Assembly: GCA_022432975.1 (NCBI GenBank)
Contig: CM039512.1
Coordinates: 33,190,037-33,254,036, forward strand
Origin: Begonia masoniana
Lineage: Eukaryota; Streptophyta; Magnoliopsida; Cucurbitales; Begoniaceae
Length of the DNA: 64,000 nucleotides
Direction: 5' to 3'
How positions within the stretch are numbered: the first letter of the stretch is position 1; every line of letters begins with the position of its first letter. Shown piece by piece: positions 52,201 through 63,596 of the stretch. The notes under the pieces were generated by a model. The model did not search any database and was not told the origin of the DNA. It saw only the letters and a program-made list of their open reading frames with translations. The position numbers were made by a program, and so were the translations under genes.

Positions 52201-52887
52201 TCGTGGAGCAGGTATTTGCCACTGATCGAGTTCTCTTACAACAACAGCTTTCAGGCTACCATTGGTATGGCTATGTATGAAGCTTTGTATGGTCGAAAGT
52301 GTAGATCTCCACTATATTGGGACGAGGTTGGTGAAGCCAGTATTGTTGGTCCTGAGATTCTACAGCAAACGGTGGAGAAGATTGCCGTTATCAGACAGCA
52401 TATAGAGATAGCTCAAAGTTGACAGAAGAGCTACGCTGACACAAGACGGAGAGAACTGGAATTTGAAGAAGGTGATGAGGTCTATCTAAAGATTTCTCCG
52501 TTCAAAGGAGTCATGCGATTCGGAAGGAGGGGCAAGCTAAACCTTCGATATGTGGGGCCCTTCCCTATTTTGAAGAAGATTGGGAAGATGGCGTATCGAC
52601 TACAGCTTCCAGCTTCAATGGAAGGCATCCATAATGTATTTCACGTGTCCATGCTTCGAAAGTGTTTGCGCGATCCATCGCATGTTGTGGAGGAAAGAGA
52701 GATCGAGGTACAGCCTACCTTGACTTATGTGGAGAAGCATGTACGTATCTTAGAGTCTTCCATCAAGGTATTGCGCAACAAAGAGATTCCGCTAGTCAAA
52801 GTCTTATTGCAGAACCATGAGGTGGAAGAAGCTACTTGGGAGCGACAGTAGGATATGATGGCTAAATATCCCGAGTTGTTTGTATGA
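49255..52887 (+). pseudogene. chromovirus pol: protease, RT, RNase H, integrase, chromodomain-like end
   Basis: Same frame as gag. Protease LIDMGATHSFVS at about 49317 has Met where the family has Ser in the D-S/T-G triad. [34 protein letters not shown] and FIDDIL (catalytic Asp pair, about 50326). RNase [14 protein letters not shown] with a later SYHKSLKY where Asp is usual. Integrase: HPGSTKMYRDLKQHF with [25 protein letters not shown] and QTERTNQ. Stops at 49972, 50707, about 50941, 51361, 51598, 52420 and 52849, and a one-base loss in the first copy of a 228-bp duplication. Normal stop at 52885-52887. Confidence 0.88.
51633..52088 (+). repeat. 228-bp tandem duplication within integrase
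   Basis: Two near-identical copies (51633-51860 and 51861-52088) from GGGGCTCCCGAGGACG to CACAAAGCTATGG. The first copy lacks one T in the CTCACTTTT run, giving a frameshift; the second is in frame. TGGGG occurs at both edges. Confidence 0.92.
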
Positions 52888-52910
52888 TCAAATTTTGAAG
52901 ACAAAATTTA

Positions 52911-52926
52911 AATAAGGTGGATGAAA
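52911..52926 (+). promoter_or_regulatory. chromovirus polypurine tract
   Basis: AATAAGGTGGATGAAA immediately before the 3' LTR start TGTAACACTCGG. Confidence 0.8.
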
Positions 52927-54491
52927 TGTAACACTCGGATTTACGAGATTTTGTAAATTGTTTATATAATGACATTTTCGTAATTATGTCAAATTAAGTC
53001 AGTTTCGTGAAAAGAAGGCGTTATTAGAATCCTAACAATTAATATGGATTTTTAGAAAATTTTGGGAATTTTAGGAGTTCTAACGCTAATTTTATGGAAA
53101 TTACGTTTCTCGTAATTTAAAAGGACGTTGTGGTAAAAATAGTAAACGAGGTCCGATTTGCGAATGGACAGTTTTAATTGAACCCTAGTAATAAGTTGGA
53201 ATAATTGGTGAAATAAGGAATTTTGGAGAACTGAACCGTTGGCTAAATAACGAAACGAAGGACGACAAAAATAGAAAAATCAAAAGAAGGGCAAAAAGGT
53301 AATTTGCCAAGACAATTTTATTAAAATCACAATTTCCTTCTTCTTCCTCTAGCACTTCATGATTTCTTGTTTTTCCTCTCTGCGTTCTCCGGCGTTCCCT
53401 CACAGCGTTCTCCTCTTCCAACGGCGTTTCCTCTCCGATCAACTTCCGTTCTTCACGTTTTCTTCTCCAATCCCGACCCTAGGTATGATTCTATAGTTTT
53501 GGAAGGTTATTGTTTGGTTTTTACGAAATTACACGGTTAGGGATTCGTTTAGGGTTTTGCGAAAAACGTAATTCAAGGTTAGAAATCGATAGGGTTACCG
53601 TAGTTATGAATATAATGGACATATTGGGCGTATTGGACGAAGGTTTGTCTATCCATTGTGGAATATTAAGGTTTGTTGAAATTCCGAGGTTTGGAAATCT
53701 CCATTAATGAAGGTTTCGGTAAGTTGAGCATGAAATGCTCGATAAAATATCTCAACGAGTTGAATTAGAGTTTTAAGAAATTTCTTTAATTAAGGTTTCG
53801 TTAATTTAGACGTTAACGGTTTAAACTCGTTTTAACGACAATATTGTGAAATTGCCTTAGATGAACAAAGCTCGTGGACGGAGCTCGGATTTCAACGAAC
53901 ACGAGGTTAGTTCTCGTGACTTACTCTGGCCGATTGGCCTACACCGTACGTCAAAGTTGCGTCGAGGATCATTGGAGTCTTGATTGTTTAAATGTTTCGG
54001 TTGGGTAGTTAGGATTAGTTCTTTTATAGGATATGCTTTTATTTTCTTTTATTGTTTCGATGGTACGTATGATGTATGTTTGCTTTAAGCACTTAATTGT
54101 TCATGCTTCACGGTTTTTAATTATGCATAGAAGATGAATTTCCACACTATGTTTCATGAAAAGAGATGTGGTCTGAAAGGGGGCTATTGATCTATTGTGT
54201 AGGCCAAAAAGGGGTCTGTCACAATACCACATCACCATAACGAAATGAACCTACGTAATCTGTTATCCGGTCACGCGAGGTGGGGCTTAGGCACGGCTGT
54301 ATACAGATGTAAGCGTGTACCCCCCCCCCCCCCCCGGTTAGGTGTAGAGGGTTGTCCAATCGCAGGACGTGTCCTCTCCATCTAATAGGCTGAGACCTCG
54401 GTGATATTCTGTATGCGACGTAATGATAAGAAAATGTTGCATGGTTTACAAAACTCATACGCACAGCATGCATTGCATTTACTAAACTTGC

Positions 54492-54506
54492 TGAGCCTTT
54501 AGCTCA
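54492..54506 (+). promoter_or_regulatory. LTR stem-loop upstream of 3' splice-like site (L5)
   Basis: TGAGC-CTTTA-GCTCA with the AG 20 nt downstream (54526), identical to L4. Confidence 0.6.
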
Positions 54507-55107
54507 TAGTTGTCTGTATTGTGTAGATGATTTCGAAGCAGGTGAGGACGACGTTCCTCCACCCGATGTACAGGATGGTTGAAGAAGAACGGCTGTGGTG
54601 GTGTGCATGGGCAGTCGACGCGTATGCTGACCCGTGGGGATAACAGTTAGGTATTTTGAGGGTTTATGGGCGTAATGGGTTGATGGTAGATTAGATAGGT
54701 TAATTTTTTAGAAATATTTTAGGATGTTTGGTTCTGGATTGCGGATATGTTATGTTTTGGTTATTTAGAAACCTATGTTATAAACTGCTTTGAAAAGTAT
54801 TTATCGATGTTATATTGGAACTGCTGGATAATTATATTATAAGGATACATTCGATTTTTAAATCGATCCACGCAGTTCATTTTCGTAAAAAGGTATTTCG
54901 TGTTAAATACGTTTTGAGTCAGTTTGAGTGAGGTTATGGGAGATGTACGAGTATTGGACAATTTTATGTTGAAATGTATGGTTGTGATGTAGGTAGAATT
55001 GTGTTGATGAAATTGTGAAGTTGTGTGGTAGATGCATGTGTATGCAAGGAAAAGAAAGAAAGAAGAAGAAAAAAAAAAGAAAGGAGAACAAAGAAGAGGA
55101 GGGCAGA

Positions 55108-55232
55108 GAACCTGCCGATCGATCGCCATCGATCAGCAGGATGATCGCCACTCTCTAGATTTTCTCCAGGGAGTGTGGCGATCGATCGCCCCTCCGTTTT
55201 CTATGTTGGCGATCGATCGCCCCTATATTTTC
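55108..55232. repeat. GATCGATC palindrome block with hairpin (L5)
   Basis: Shorter counterpart of 47619-47800: three GATCGATC cores and a hairpin with CACTCTCTAGA / TCCAGGGAGTG arms. Confidence 0.8.
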
Positions 55233-55468
55233 ATGGGACAGTAGTCCCTTTTGCCCTTACTTTTGTCTTTTTCCCTTGTTTCATTTGTTTTATATGTTTT
55301 AATTGTTTATTTAAATTGATTTTAAGATTTGTTTAAAACGATCTTCTAAACAATGTTAATGATTTTTATTTCAGTTTAAATTCTGCCTAACTTTAGGTTT
55401 GAAGTTTGTAGTAAAATAAAAAAATAATAATAATACGGGAAAATAAGGGTAGTGTTAGGGTCGCTACA

Positions 55469-55589
55469 TTCGGTATTTGTATTGTTAGTCTAATCTAATA
55501 GTTTTCAATTGTTAAATGGTTTTGACATGTTAAAATAGACATTTTGAATGAACTCTGGGTTTGAAATTGAAGCAATTGGATATGTATAC
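55469..55589. other. unassigned
   Basis: AT-rich sequence between the chromovirus and the 5S-derived fragment; no feature recognised. Confidence 0.4.
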
Positions 55590-55927
55590 CATGAGTTATG
55601 AGCTTTTAAAGTTGGCCGCCGAATGCTTTGACCGTGAGCACCTTTTATATCAAATGCTTTGACCACGAGCGCCTTTTACGCCGAATCAAGTACGACGCAC
55701 ATGCAAAAGTGCTCGTCTCAGGACCCGAATGTTGCAGTTTGCCCAGATTTTCAAAAGTTAGCAGAGCCGTAGGCACTTTAGTGGCAATTGGGATCCCCAC
55801 CTAAACTGTTCACCCGCTGCTCTAGATCCAGAAGAGAGAAGACAAAAAGGAGTGCAATACGAGGACTTTCCAAGTAGTCACCCAAATTAGTGCTTTTCTC
55901 GTCGAAGCAATTTTAACTTCGAGTTCT
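55590..55927 (-). rRNA. 5S rRNA-derived pseudogene, 3' half plus spacer-like flank
   Basis: Minus strand, reading from 55927: AGAACTCGAAGTTAAAATTG, TTTGGGTGACTACTTGGAAA then GTCCTCGTATTGCACTCC, the 5S rRNA from box A to its 3' end, followed by CTTTTTGTC (terminator-like) and a flank with TTCTGGATCTAGAG. The 5' half is at 58603-58687, across an LTR insertion. Many substitutions, so it is not a working 5S gene. Confidence 0.65.
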
Positions 55928-56182
55928 TGTAGCGACCCTAACACTGTACCCAATTTTTCGTTCTATATATTTTTTTTATACTTAAAACTTTTTACCTGAC
56001 GTTTGAGCGGAAATAAAACTTTAAAATCGAGATCGGGATTGAAACTAAAATCGTTGAAGTCTAAGTTGTTAAACCATTTAAATTAAACTTAAAACAATTT
56101 AAATAAAACTATTAAAATTAAATGAAAACAATCGGCAGAGGAGAATGGGGCAAAAACGGCAAAAGCCGTGTAAAACATTGTG

Positions 56183-56506
56183 GCGATCGATCGCCCAAAA
56201 CAGGCGATCGATCGCCTGTCAAAAAAATGGAAGGGCGAACGTTCGCCCTTTGCCTCAGTGAACGATCGCCCTTCGGCGATCGTCATTTCCGCCAGCGATC
56301 GCCACTCTAGGCGATCGCCTGTTGCACGCCAGAAGCGCGAATAGAGAAAGGGGCAATCGTTCGCCCCTATTGGGCGATCGATCGCCCCTATTGGGCGATC
56401 GATCGCCACACGCTCTGGAAATTTTCCAGAGCGTGGCGCACTTTGGGGCGATCGATCCCCACCCTTGGGCGATCGATCGCCATGTCCTCTGGATTTTCCA
56501 GAGGAC
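56183..56506. repeat. GATCGATC palindrome block with two hairpins (L6)
   Basis: About ten dyads of the GGCGATCGATCGCC type, including a GGGCGAACGTTCGCCC variant. Hairpins: 56409-56435 (CACGCTCTGGAAA arms) and 56484-56506 (perfect 10-bp stem GTCCTCTGGA / TCCAGAGGAC, 3-nt loop). Confidence 0.88.
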
Positions 56507-57033
56507 AGGCACCTCTCTTCCTTCCTTCATTCTTCTCCTGCATACCATTACACTTAACACAACTCATTCACAATTTCATTAACACACATACGTTCCAACA
56601 TGTACGTTCCAACATAAATTCATTTCAACTCTCATTCAAAAACACGACTCGAAACACGTTTAAAACATAGCCTATTTTTTATGAAAATAAAACGTGTGGA
56701 TATGTTTAAAACCTAAACAAATCCTCCTGTTTTGAAATCAACAAAAGATTATAAAATCAATTTTCAAAATATTTCAAAACATTAATACATAAACCTATCC
56801 AGATCCAACAACCTAAAATGTATCTATTTATACAATAAATCTGTCTAATCCACCATTAGCCCAAAATATCACCAAAACCCTCAAAACATCTAACCATAAG
56901 TCCCACGGGTCAAAACGAGCCTCGACTGCGCCAACGCACTCCCGTGACCATCCTCCGTCAACCGCATCACTCCTCAAGTGGAGGGATCTCGTCCTCACCT
57001 ATGTCGAAGTCACCTACACCATACAGACACCTA

Positions 57034-57049
57034 TGAGATAAAAATCTCA
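57034..57049 (-). promoter_or_regulatory. LTR stem-loop upstream of 3' splice-like site (L6)
   Basis: TGAGAT-TTTT-ATCTCA, a 6-bp stem preceded by ACTTGC; AG 20 nt downstream (57014). The fifth pair is A:T. Exon C frame: DFDIGEDEIPPLEE then stop. Confidence 0.6.
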
Positions 57050-58602
57050 GCAAGTTCTACGTAAATGCAATGCATGCTGTGCGTATGAGTTCGTAATCAT
57101 GCATCATTTTCATTATCTTTACTCTAGTTGTCACCGAGATCTCAACCCCCTAACCAGAGAGAGCACATCCAGCGGTCGGACTACTCTTTCCAGCTAGAGG
57201 AGGGGGGTACACGCTTACAACACGTACAGCCGTGCCTGAGCCCCATCTCGCATAACCTATAAAATGTAAACTGTATGAGTACGTGTTAAATGCGGTATTG
57301 TGACAGACCCCTTCGTGCCTACACAATAGATCAATAGCCCCTCTCCAGGCCGCATTGCCATTTTCTTTAAAACATCGTGCGGAAATTTATTTTCTTATGC
57401 TTATTTGAAAACTGTGATGCATGAACAGTTTAACATAAACGTAAACAAGCAACATGTGTACCATTAAGACTATAAGGAACATAATCTATAAAACAATTAA
57501 ACCTAACTACCCATCCAAGCAAATAAACGAGCACGTCAACAAAACTCCTCGAGACGACCTCGACGTACGGTGTAGACCAATCGGTCAAGCAAGTCACGAG
57601 AACTTACCTCGTGCCCGATACAATCCAAGCTCCGTTCACGAGTGCTTACCTAGGCAATTTCACCAAATTATCGTTAAAACTAGTTTAAACTATTAAACGT
57701 CCAATTTTAACGAAACCTTAACTAAGGAAATTCCTTAAAGCTCTAATTTAACTAATCGAGGCATTTAAACATACAATCAATGCTCGATAGTTCAAAACCA
57801 CAATTAACTAGCTTTTTCCAAAAAAACCCGAAAATCCTCTAATTTTAGCATTTCTCATAATTCAATCTAACTTCGTCCAATAACGTTCAATATGTTCTTT
57901 ACATCCTTCATCTCGATAAACCTATCGATTTCTAACTCTAAATCACATTTTTCACAAACCCTAAACGAAACCCTAATCGTCTTTAACTCCATAATAACCG
58001 AACAATAAGCTTTTAAAGCTTTAGAATCATCCCTAGAGCTGCGAGAGGAGGAAGAAACGTGAAGAAAACGAGACGATCAGAGAGCTTGATTGCCGGAAAT
58101 GGAGGACGCCGTGAAGGAGAAGAAAATGGTCGCCGCGGGGAGGAGAGAAAAACAGAGAGAAAGACGAAATGGCATGGAGAGAAGAAAAAATTTGGTTTTT
58201 AATTAAATTTTTGCTTTGTAAATTACCATTTTGCCATTCCTTCCAATTTTCTGTTTGTTTCATCCTTCGTTCCGTTAATTAACCGACGATGTGTTTTCTC
58301 CAAATCTCCTTATTTTCCCAATAAATCCAACTTATTATTTGGGATTTATTAAAACTGTCCGTTCGCAAATCGGACCTCGTTTACTATTTTTTCTCAAACG
58401 TCCTTCATATTACGAGAAACGTAATTACTCGGAATTAAGCGTCTAAACTCCGAAAATTCTCATAATTTCCTTAAAATTCCTATTAATAATTAGGATTCTA
58501 ATGACGCTTTTCTTTGGTAAAACGGATTTGATTTGACATATTTACAAAAATGTCAATATATATTACGTAATATAAAAAATCTCGTACAAGCCGGATATTA
58601 CA

Positions 58603-58687
58603 GTTCTGATAGGATCCGATGCCTTAGTGCTCGTATAGATCTTTCGTTCGCAAAGCGCCTTTAACCAATGCCCAAATAGTGCATTGC
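58603..58687 (-). rRNA. 5S rRNA-derived pseudogene, 5' half
   Basis: Minus strand GATCTATACGAGCACTAAGG then CATCGGATCCTATCAGAAC corresponds to the first half of plant 5S rRNA. Upstream flank GCGAACGAAAG. Joined to 55590-55927 before the L6 insertion; a second LTR (L7) cut its upstream flank. Confidence 0.65.
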
Positions 58688-59907
58688 TGTAACACCCGAG
58701 ATTTTCGGGTTCTCACTTACTAAGGGCATTTTCATAAATAGAGGAATCTGTGCCCGTTTTGTGATCGAGAAGTTTTAATAGATCCCCTATAATAAATTAG
58801 GATTTCTGGTGAAGTGAGTACAATTTGGAGAGAACGAATCGTTAGTTAAGTAACGAAATAATTGACGAAACTAATAGAAAATCAATTGGAAGGGCAGAAT
58901 GGTAATTTGTCAAGCCAAATTAATTATAAAAATTCACAACTTCTTTCCCCTCCCACGATTTTTCATTATGCCATTTCTTCCTCCAGAGGTTCCAGGCGAT
59001 TCTCTTCTCCCTCTCGCACGATTCCACTTTCGGCGACAAACGACTTCCTTCTGGCGATCAATCCTTCACATTTCTTCTCCAAAAACAACCCTTAGGTAAG
59101 ATTCTATGCTTAAGGACGTTGTTGTACAAGTTTTGGAGTTATTATTAACTAGAGTTTCGTTTAGGATTTTATCAAAATTGATGGTTTATGTAAAAAAAAA
59201 TGGATGGGTTTGCGGTATTTATGACTCTAGTGGATGTATTGGCGATTATTGGATGTAGTTGGTTAATCTATTGGTGAATGTTGGAGATTTTGAAAGTTCG
59301 ATGATTTAGGCTCGGTTCTAATGCCATGGGTTGTGAAATGTTCTAGGTGGACCAGCTCAAAACGAGAAGCTATGCGTGCTGAGGACGTAAGATGAGTCTT
59401 CGAGACTTGCTTGGCCGATTTGGCCGACACCACAAGAGAGTTATTGGTTGAGGATTTGGTGATTTAAATTCTTTAGTGTAGGCTGGATGGGTAGATAGGG
59501 TACTTACGATTTATAGAATGTCCTTCCTAAGCTTTATTTACTGCTTTATGCTTGTTGTATGTTTAATGCATCGTTCACGCTCATGCATCATAGTTTTCAA
59601 AAAAAAGAGCATGAAAAGGAATTTCTCGCATTAAGTTTCATGAAAAGAAATGGCTAAAAGAAAGGATATGAATGCATGTAATCTGGTCACGTCCGGGGTG
59701 GGGTTCAGACATGGTTGTCCTGAGAGGAGGAGCATGTTTTCCCCCAGTAGATGGAAAGGGCTATCTAATCGCGAGATGTGCCCTCTCCATCTGGTGAGAG
59801 TCAACCCCCGGTGACACCCTCTGTTATGAAATGTAAAGAATGAACATGACTGCATGATTTTATGAACTGCATATGCACGTCATGCATTTTCATTTACGTA
59901 GATTTAC

Positions 59908-59922
59908 TGAGTCTTTAGCTCA
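59908..59922 (+). promoter_or_regulatory. LTR stem-loop upstream of 3' splice-like site (L7)
   Basis: TGAGT-CTTTA-GCTCA, fifth pair T/G (a wobble in RNA), preceded by ATTTAC; AG 21 nt downstream (59943). Exon C frame: DFDTGENEIPPPDV then stop. Confidence 0.55.
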
Positions 59923-60504
59923 TAGTTTATCTCTATGGTGTAGGTGACTTCGATACAGGTGAGAATGAGATTCCTCCACCCGATGTATAAGCTGGTTGAA
60001 GAGGTGTGCCCGTGGGAGTGCGCTGTGTAGTTGGTCCCATTTTGACCCGTGGGAGCCAAGGATAAGTATTTTGGGTGTTTTGGATGTGTTCGGGCTGAAG
60101 AGTGTTAGTTAGGAAAAATGTATAGAATTCATTTTAGGGTGTTTGATGTCTGGATAGTGTAGATATTTAAATCGATGAAATGGAAGATGATTTTTGACGT
60201 TGAATGTTTCTGGAAATTCTGGGTGAATGGTGTGTAGGTACAGGGAAAAATAATGTGAAGGCAGCTCTCTGGACAAAATCTAGAGAGCTAGCCGATCGAT
60301 CGGGTATTGCATGGTTTAAAGTCAAAATTTTATAAGTTTGGATGTCGTCCAAGGTCGTTGTCCAAGTTCCGTGGACAATAGCCCGTGGACGAATAGGGTT
60401 TAAGTAGCCTGTGGACAAGTAAGTCACGTGAACGAATAAGTCTCGTGGACGAATAAGTCACGTGGACGATAAATTTTAGTTAAGTATTCTGGCAGAGAAA
60501 CTCA

Positions 60505-60725
60505 GTCGTCCACACTGCCTACAGTTTTCAGTCGTCCACACTGCCTACAGTTTTCAGTCGTCCACACTGCCTACAGTTTTCAGTCGTCCACACTGACTAC
60601 TGTTTTCAGTCGTCCACACTGCCTACAGTTTTTAGTCGTCCACACTGCCTACAGTTTTCAGTCGTTCACACTGACTACTGTTTTCAGTTGTCCACACTGC
60701 CTACAATTTTTGTCGTCCACGCCTC
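60505..60725 (+). repeat. 26-bp tandem array, about 8 units, in L7
   Basis: Units CAGTCGTCCACACTGCCTAC plus AGTTTT, with variants (CTGACTACTG, GTTCACAC). The preceding 60355-60480 has related GTGGACGA and CACGTGGACGA phrases. Confidence 0.88.
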
Positions 60726-61069
60726 CTAAGGTTTTTGTCGTCCAAACCTGATAGAGAGAAATATCCTCCTCCACTGTTTAAATTGATGAAACCCGAGAGG
60801 TATTTCCTTCTGTTTTCATCGTCCAAACCCGATAGAGAGAAATATCCTCCTCCACTGCTTAAATTGATGAAACCCGAGAAGAACTAAGTGATTATTTATT
60901 CCGAGAGAAATTAAGTGATAGAACGCTAGAGGAAATTTTCACACATGAATAGTCTTCTGCTGAACGGGGTGGAGCACCCTTATGCATGCATGATCAAAAT
61001 ATGAATAAAAGTTTAAATTTCATGGGATTTTTTAGGAATAGTACGAGGGTAAATTTACGGGGTGTTACA

Positions 61070-61249
61070 GTTGCGACCCATTATGCCCACTCGAGACCCT
61101 CTTCCTTTAGATTTCTCTTCTCGAAACCCTCTAGCCCCACGTCCCTCCTCATCGACGTTGCGACCCTACAACGCTTGCAAAATTCGACACCAAATGCTTC
61201 GACCGCGAGCGCCTTTTATGCCAAATTTGTGCCTAGTTTTCCAATTTAT
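61070..61249 (-). repeat. upstream flank of the 5S-derived fragment
   Basis: GTTGCGACCCATTATGCCCAC and GCTTCGACCGCGAGCGCCTTTT match parts of 32560-32700 and 55620-55670. Two partial copies of the same phrase at 55.6 and 61.2 kb suggest a repeated spacer unit. Confidence 0.45.
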
Positions 61250-63556
61250 GATTCTCCTTCAATTATTTTGATTGGATTTCGTCACGGGACTTGACTTGAC
61301 CTTGACTCTAGGCTTGGACAGTTTGGACATGAAATTTTTGACTTTTTAAAACTCTAAATTTAAGCCCAAAGTCATTTTCGGTAAAATGTTGACTCGATTT
61401 TTGGGTCGTTTAAGTTGTTTAAAATACGTGGGAAAATGTTTGGAAAATACGTTTTGGAAGTATCGTAAAACGTCGGGTTGAAATGTGTTTGAAAACCAAA
61501 ACTTGAAAAAAAAAATCACTTGGGCACTTGACATGTGGCGCCCGCGTTGCCTATCCGAGTGCGCACAGTGCCTGGATGGTGCGCGCTAGGCCGCTGATCG
61601 ATCGGCGCCCTCTCGGGTGCCGACCTCACACCCAGTGCACTGCTTCCCTCTTTTTCTCCCTTTTTCACATTTTTTTCATTTCTACCACCTACACTTCACA
61701 TTAAACTTACCTAAAACCTTTCCCCACCTTTCTAAATGTAAGGCACTTCAAAAACCACAAAAAAACACAACTCAAAAACGTATATTAAAGCGTGTTAGAA
61801 AACGTGGCAGAATTTAAGAAATCAAACTGCATGGATCGATCTAAAAACCAAACGTATCCATGCATAACCTAATTGCCCAAACAGTTCCAGTATTTTTTTC
61901 AAAAGTGACTATCTACACAAAAGCTTAAAAACATCTACCTAATCCACAAAAACTAAACAACATGACATAAATCTCGAAACGTCACCCACGGGTCAAAATA
62001 CGCCTGACTGCCGCAACAAACCCCGCAAGCTCGTCCCGCCAACCGCACCTACACATCGGCATGAGGCTCTGAGTCCTCATCTGTACGATCCATACCTACA
62101 TCATAGATTTTAACTAATGAGCTTAAAGCGCAGTAAGATCATATAATGCAAAGAATGCACGTGCTATGCATGGACGTTTCAAAAACATGAACATATCTTT
62201 ACATTTACATTCAAGTGGACATGTGGTATAAATGGGGCTTATAGAGGAACAGGTGCACATACATACATGACTTGGTTAGTGGTTTTGCCTGGTCCCAAAG
62301 AGGGATAAAATACATGTTGTCCTTGGCAAGAACGGTTTTACATAGTCCCAGGGAAGGACAAAAACATATGTTCGTCCCCGTCCCACACTTAACCGTACTT
62401 TACATTCACATTTTCATCTTTCTTATTTCAAATCACGTGCACAAAACTTTTTGCATGACTTTTATGAAAAATGTGATGCATGAATATACATTGTGCATAA
62501 ACATAACGTAAACGGTAGACAAGTCCTCAAGGCATAAATAAAAGACAGATCATCAAGACACTACATAAAGCAAACCTACTTAACTTCGGACGTATTCTAC
62601 AACCTATCTACCCTTCAACAAACCCGACAACGTAAAGCTTAGTACCTCTGTGATGTAGGGCCTTAAGGGCCAACACATGCGTATGAACTTACCTAGAGTC
62701 CGTAGAGTTTGCAAGCCTTGAACGTATTTTTCCCTGGCAAGTCATGAACCTAAAACACACATAATCGAATCGTTATTTACATCACGTATGTGCTAACTAA
62801 TGAACTAAGAAAATGGAATTCATACTCCATTCAAATAGCTTAAACCAATTTAACAACTCTTTTGGACAATTCATCAAACACCTTTTGTGCACAAATTCAT
62901 TCTCAAATCCTTCTCCCATCCAACATCTGTTTTCAACGATTCAACACGTTTTCGAAACCTCATTATATCTAGTTTATCATGGAATCGTTAATTTTTAAAA
63001 AGGAGACCCGAAACGATAGGAGAAACTATAATTTTGTGGGTGCTCTATTTAATGCTCATTTTTGATCGGATTTCTGTTTTTCATCGAACGAGCCTAGTTT
63101 TTCCTTAGTTTATCCATTCAAACCTTTAAATAACGTTCTAGCATGATTTAGCATAAAATGGACGAGTTTTCTCCAAAACCTTAACCCTAAAACTTCAAAG
63201 AAACTAACGTATAACTAGCCTAAATTTGTTAACTAACGTACAGGCTTACCTAAATCGAAGAAACCGGAAGAAACAAAGGAGAGGAGGAGTTTCGTTGGTC
63301 GTTGGCGTGGAGAAATCACCGTTCATTGTTGCCTTGAGAGAAGGAGCAGAGAGGAGAAAGAAATGAGGGGGAAAAAATGAAGGGGAGGGGGTATTCTATG
63401 TCGTACTTTTTAACTTCCACAGTTTTACCCTATTTTCTTAAATTCATAGATTCCCAGCGTCTAAATTCCAATAAAATTTATATAGCATTTATAGCGAATT
63501 AATATCGTTCAGTGAATTCTAGGGATAATTACATGACCGAAAATGCCGGGTGTTAC
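61250..63556 (-). mobile_element. 3' LTR of a chromovirus on the minus strand (L8)
   Basis: Minus strand starts TGTAACACCCGGC at 63556, directly after the polypurine tract AAGGTGGGTGGGA (63557-63569). Exon B 62749-62693 (GT donor GTAAGTTC), acceptor ATGTAG at 62096. The 3' end is not fixed, near 61230-61280. CTGATCGATCGGCGCC lies at about 61595. Confidence 0.8.
62118..62132 (-). promoter_or_regulatory. LTR stem-loop upstream of 3' splice-like site (L8)
   Basis: TGCGC-TTTAA-GCTCA with one mismatched pair, preceded by TCTTAC; AG 22 nt downstream (62096). Exon C frame: MDRTDEDSEPHADV then stop. Confidence 0.5.
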
Positions 63557-63596
63557 ATCCCACCCACCTTAATAGAATTTTGTCCCTAAAATTTGC

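Larger units (their letters stand above)
45508..55468 (+). mobile_element. Ty3/gypsy chromovirus (Tekay-like), both LTRs, decayed gag-pol
   Basis: Order: 5' LTR (first about 100 bp missing), PBS, gag-pol in one frame, polypurine tract, complete 3' LTR. The integrase is followed by a chromodomain-like C-terminus (VLRNKEIPLVKVL..HEVEEATWE), which marks a chromovirus. About ten in-frame stops and one frameshift make it inactive. A matching target duplication is not found because the 5' end is lost at the 152-bp array. Confidence 0.9.
52927..55468 (+). repeat. chromovirus 3' LTR (L5), complete
   Basis: 2542 bp, TGTAACACTCGG to GGGTCGCTACA. Exon A ends CCTAG/GTATG at 53482, exon B 53861-53905, acceptor GTGTAG at 54526. 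Differs from L4 by many substitutions and by the size of the C run (about 54319-54334) and the palindrome block. Confidence 0.92.
55928..58602 (-). mobile_element. solo gypsy LTR (L6) inside 5S pseudogene
   Basis: 2675 bp; minus strand starts TGTAATATCCGG (58602) and ends GGGTCGCTACA (55928). Perfect target duplication GTTCT (55923-55927 and 58603-58607). Same family as L4/L5. Exon B 57649-57608, acceptor at 57014. The donor of exon A reads AG/GGATGATTC, i.e. GT has become GG. It holds the largest GATCGATC block. Confidence 0.92.
58688..61069 (+). mobile_element. solo gypsy LTR (L7)
   Basis: 2382 bp, TGTAACACCCGAG to GGGGTGTTACA. Flanks ATTGC (58683-58687) and GTTGC (61070-61074) are a target duplication with one mismatch. 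Leader layout: exon A ends CTTAG/GTAAG at 59095, exon B 59347-59386, acceptor GTGTAG at 59943. Contains a GCTCTCT hairpin with GCCGATCGATCGGG (60263-60303) and a 26-bp array. Confidence 0.9.

Noticed and set aside
53185..53442. Gln/Glu/Arg-rich minus-strand frames of 67-85 residues here and at 45733-45936
   Set aside because: They are the reverse of the C/T-rich LTR leader (exon A) and occur because of its composition.
45508..55468. Host gene of several exons at 48-53 kb
   Set aside because: All blocks are gag, protease, RT, RNase H and integrase between two LTRs; the breaks are stop codons, not introns.
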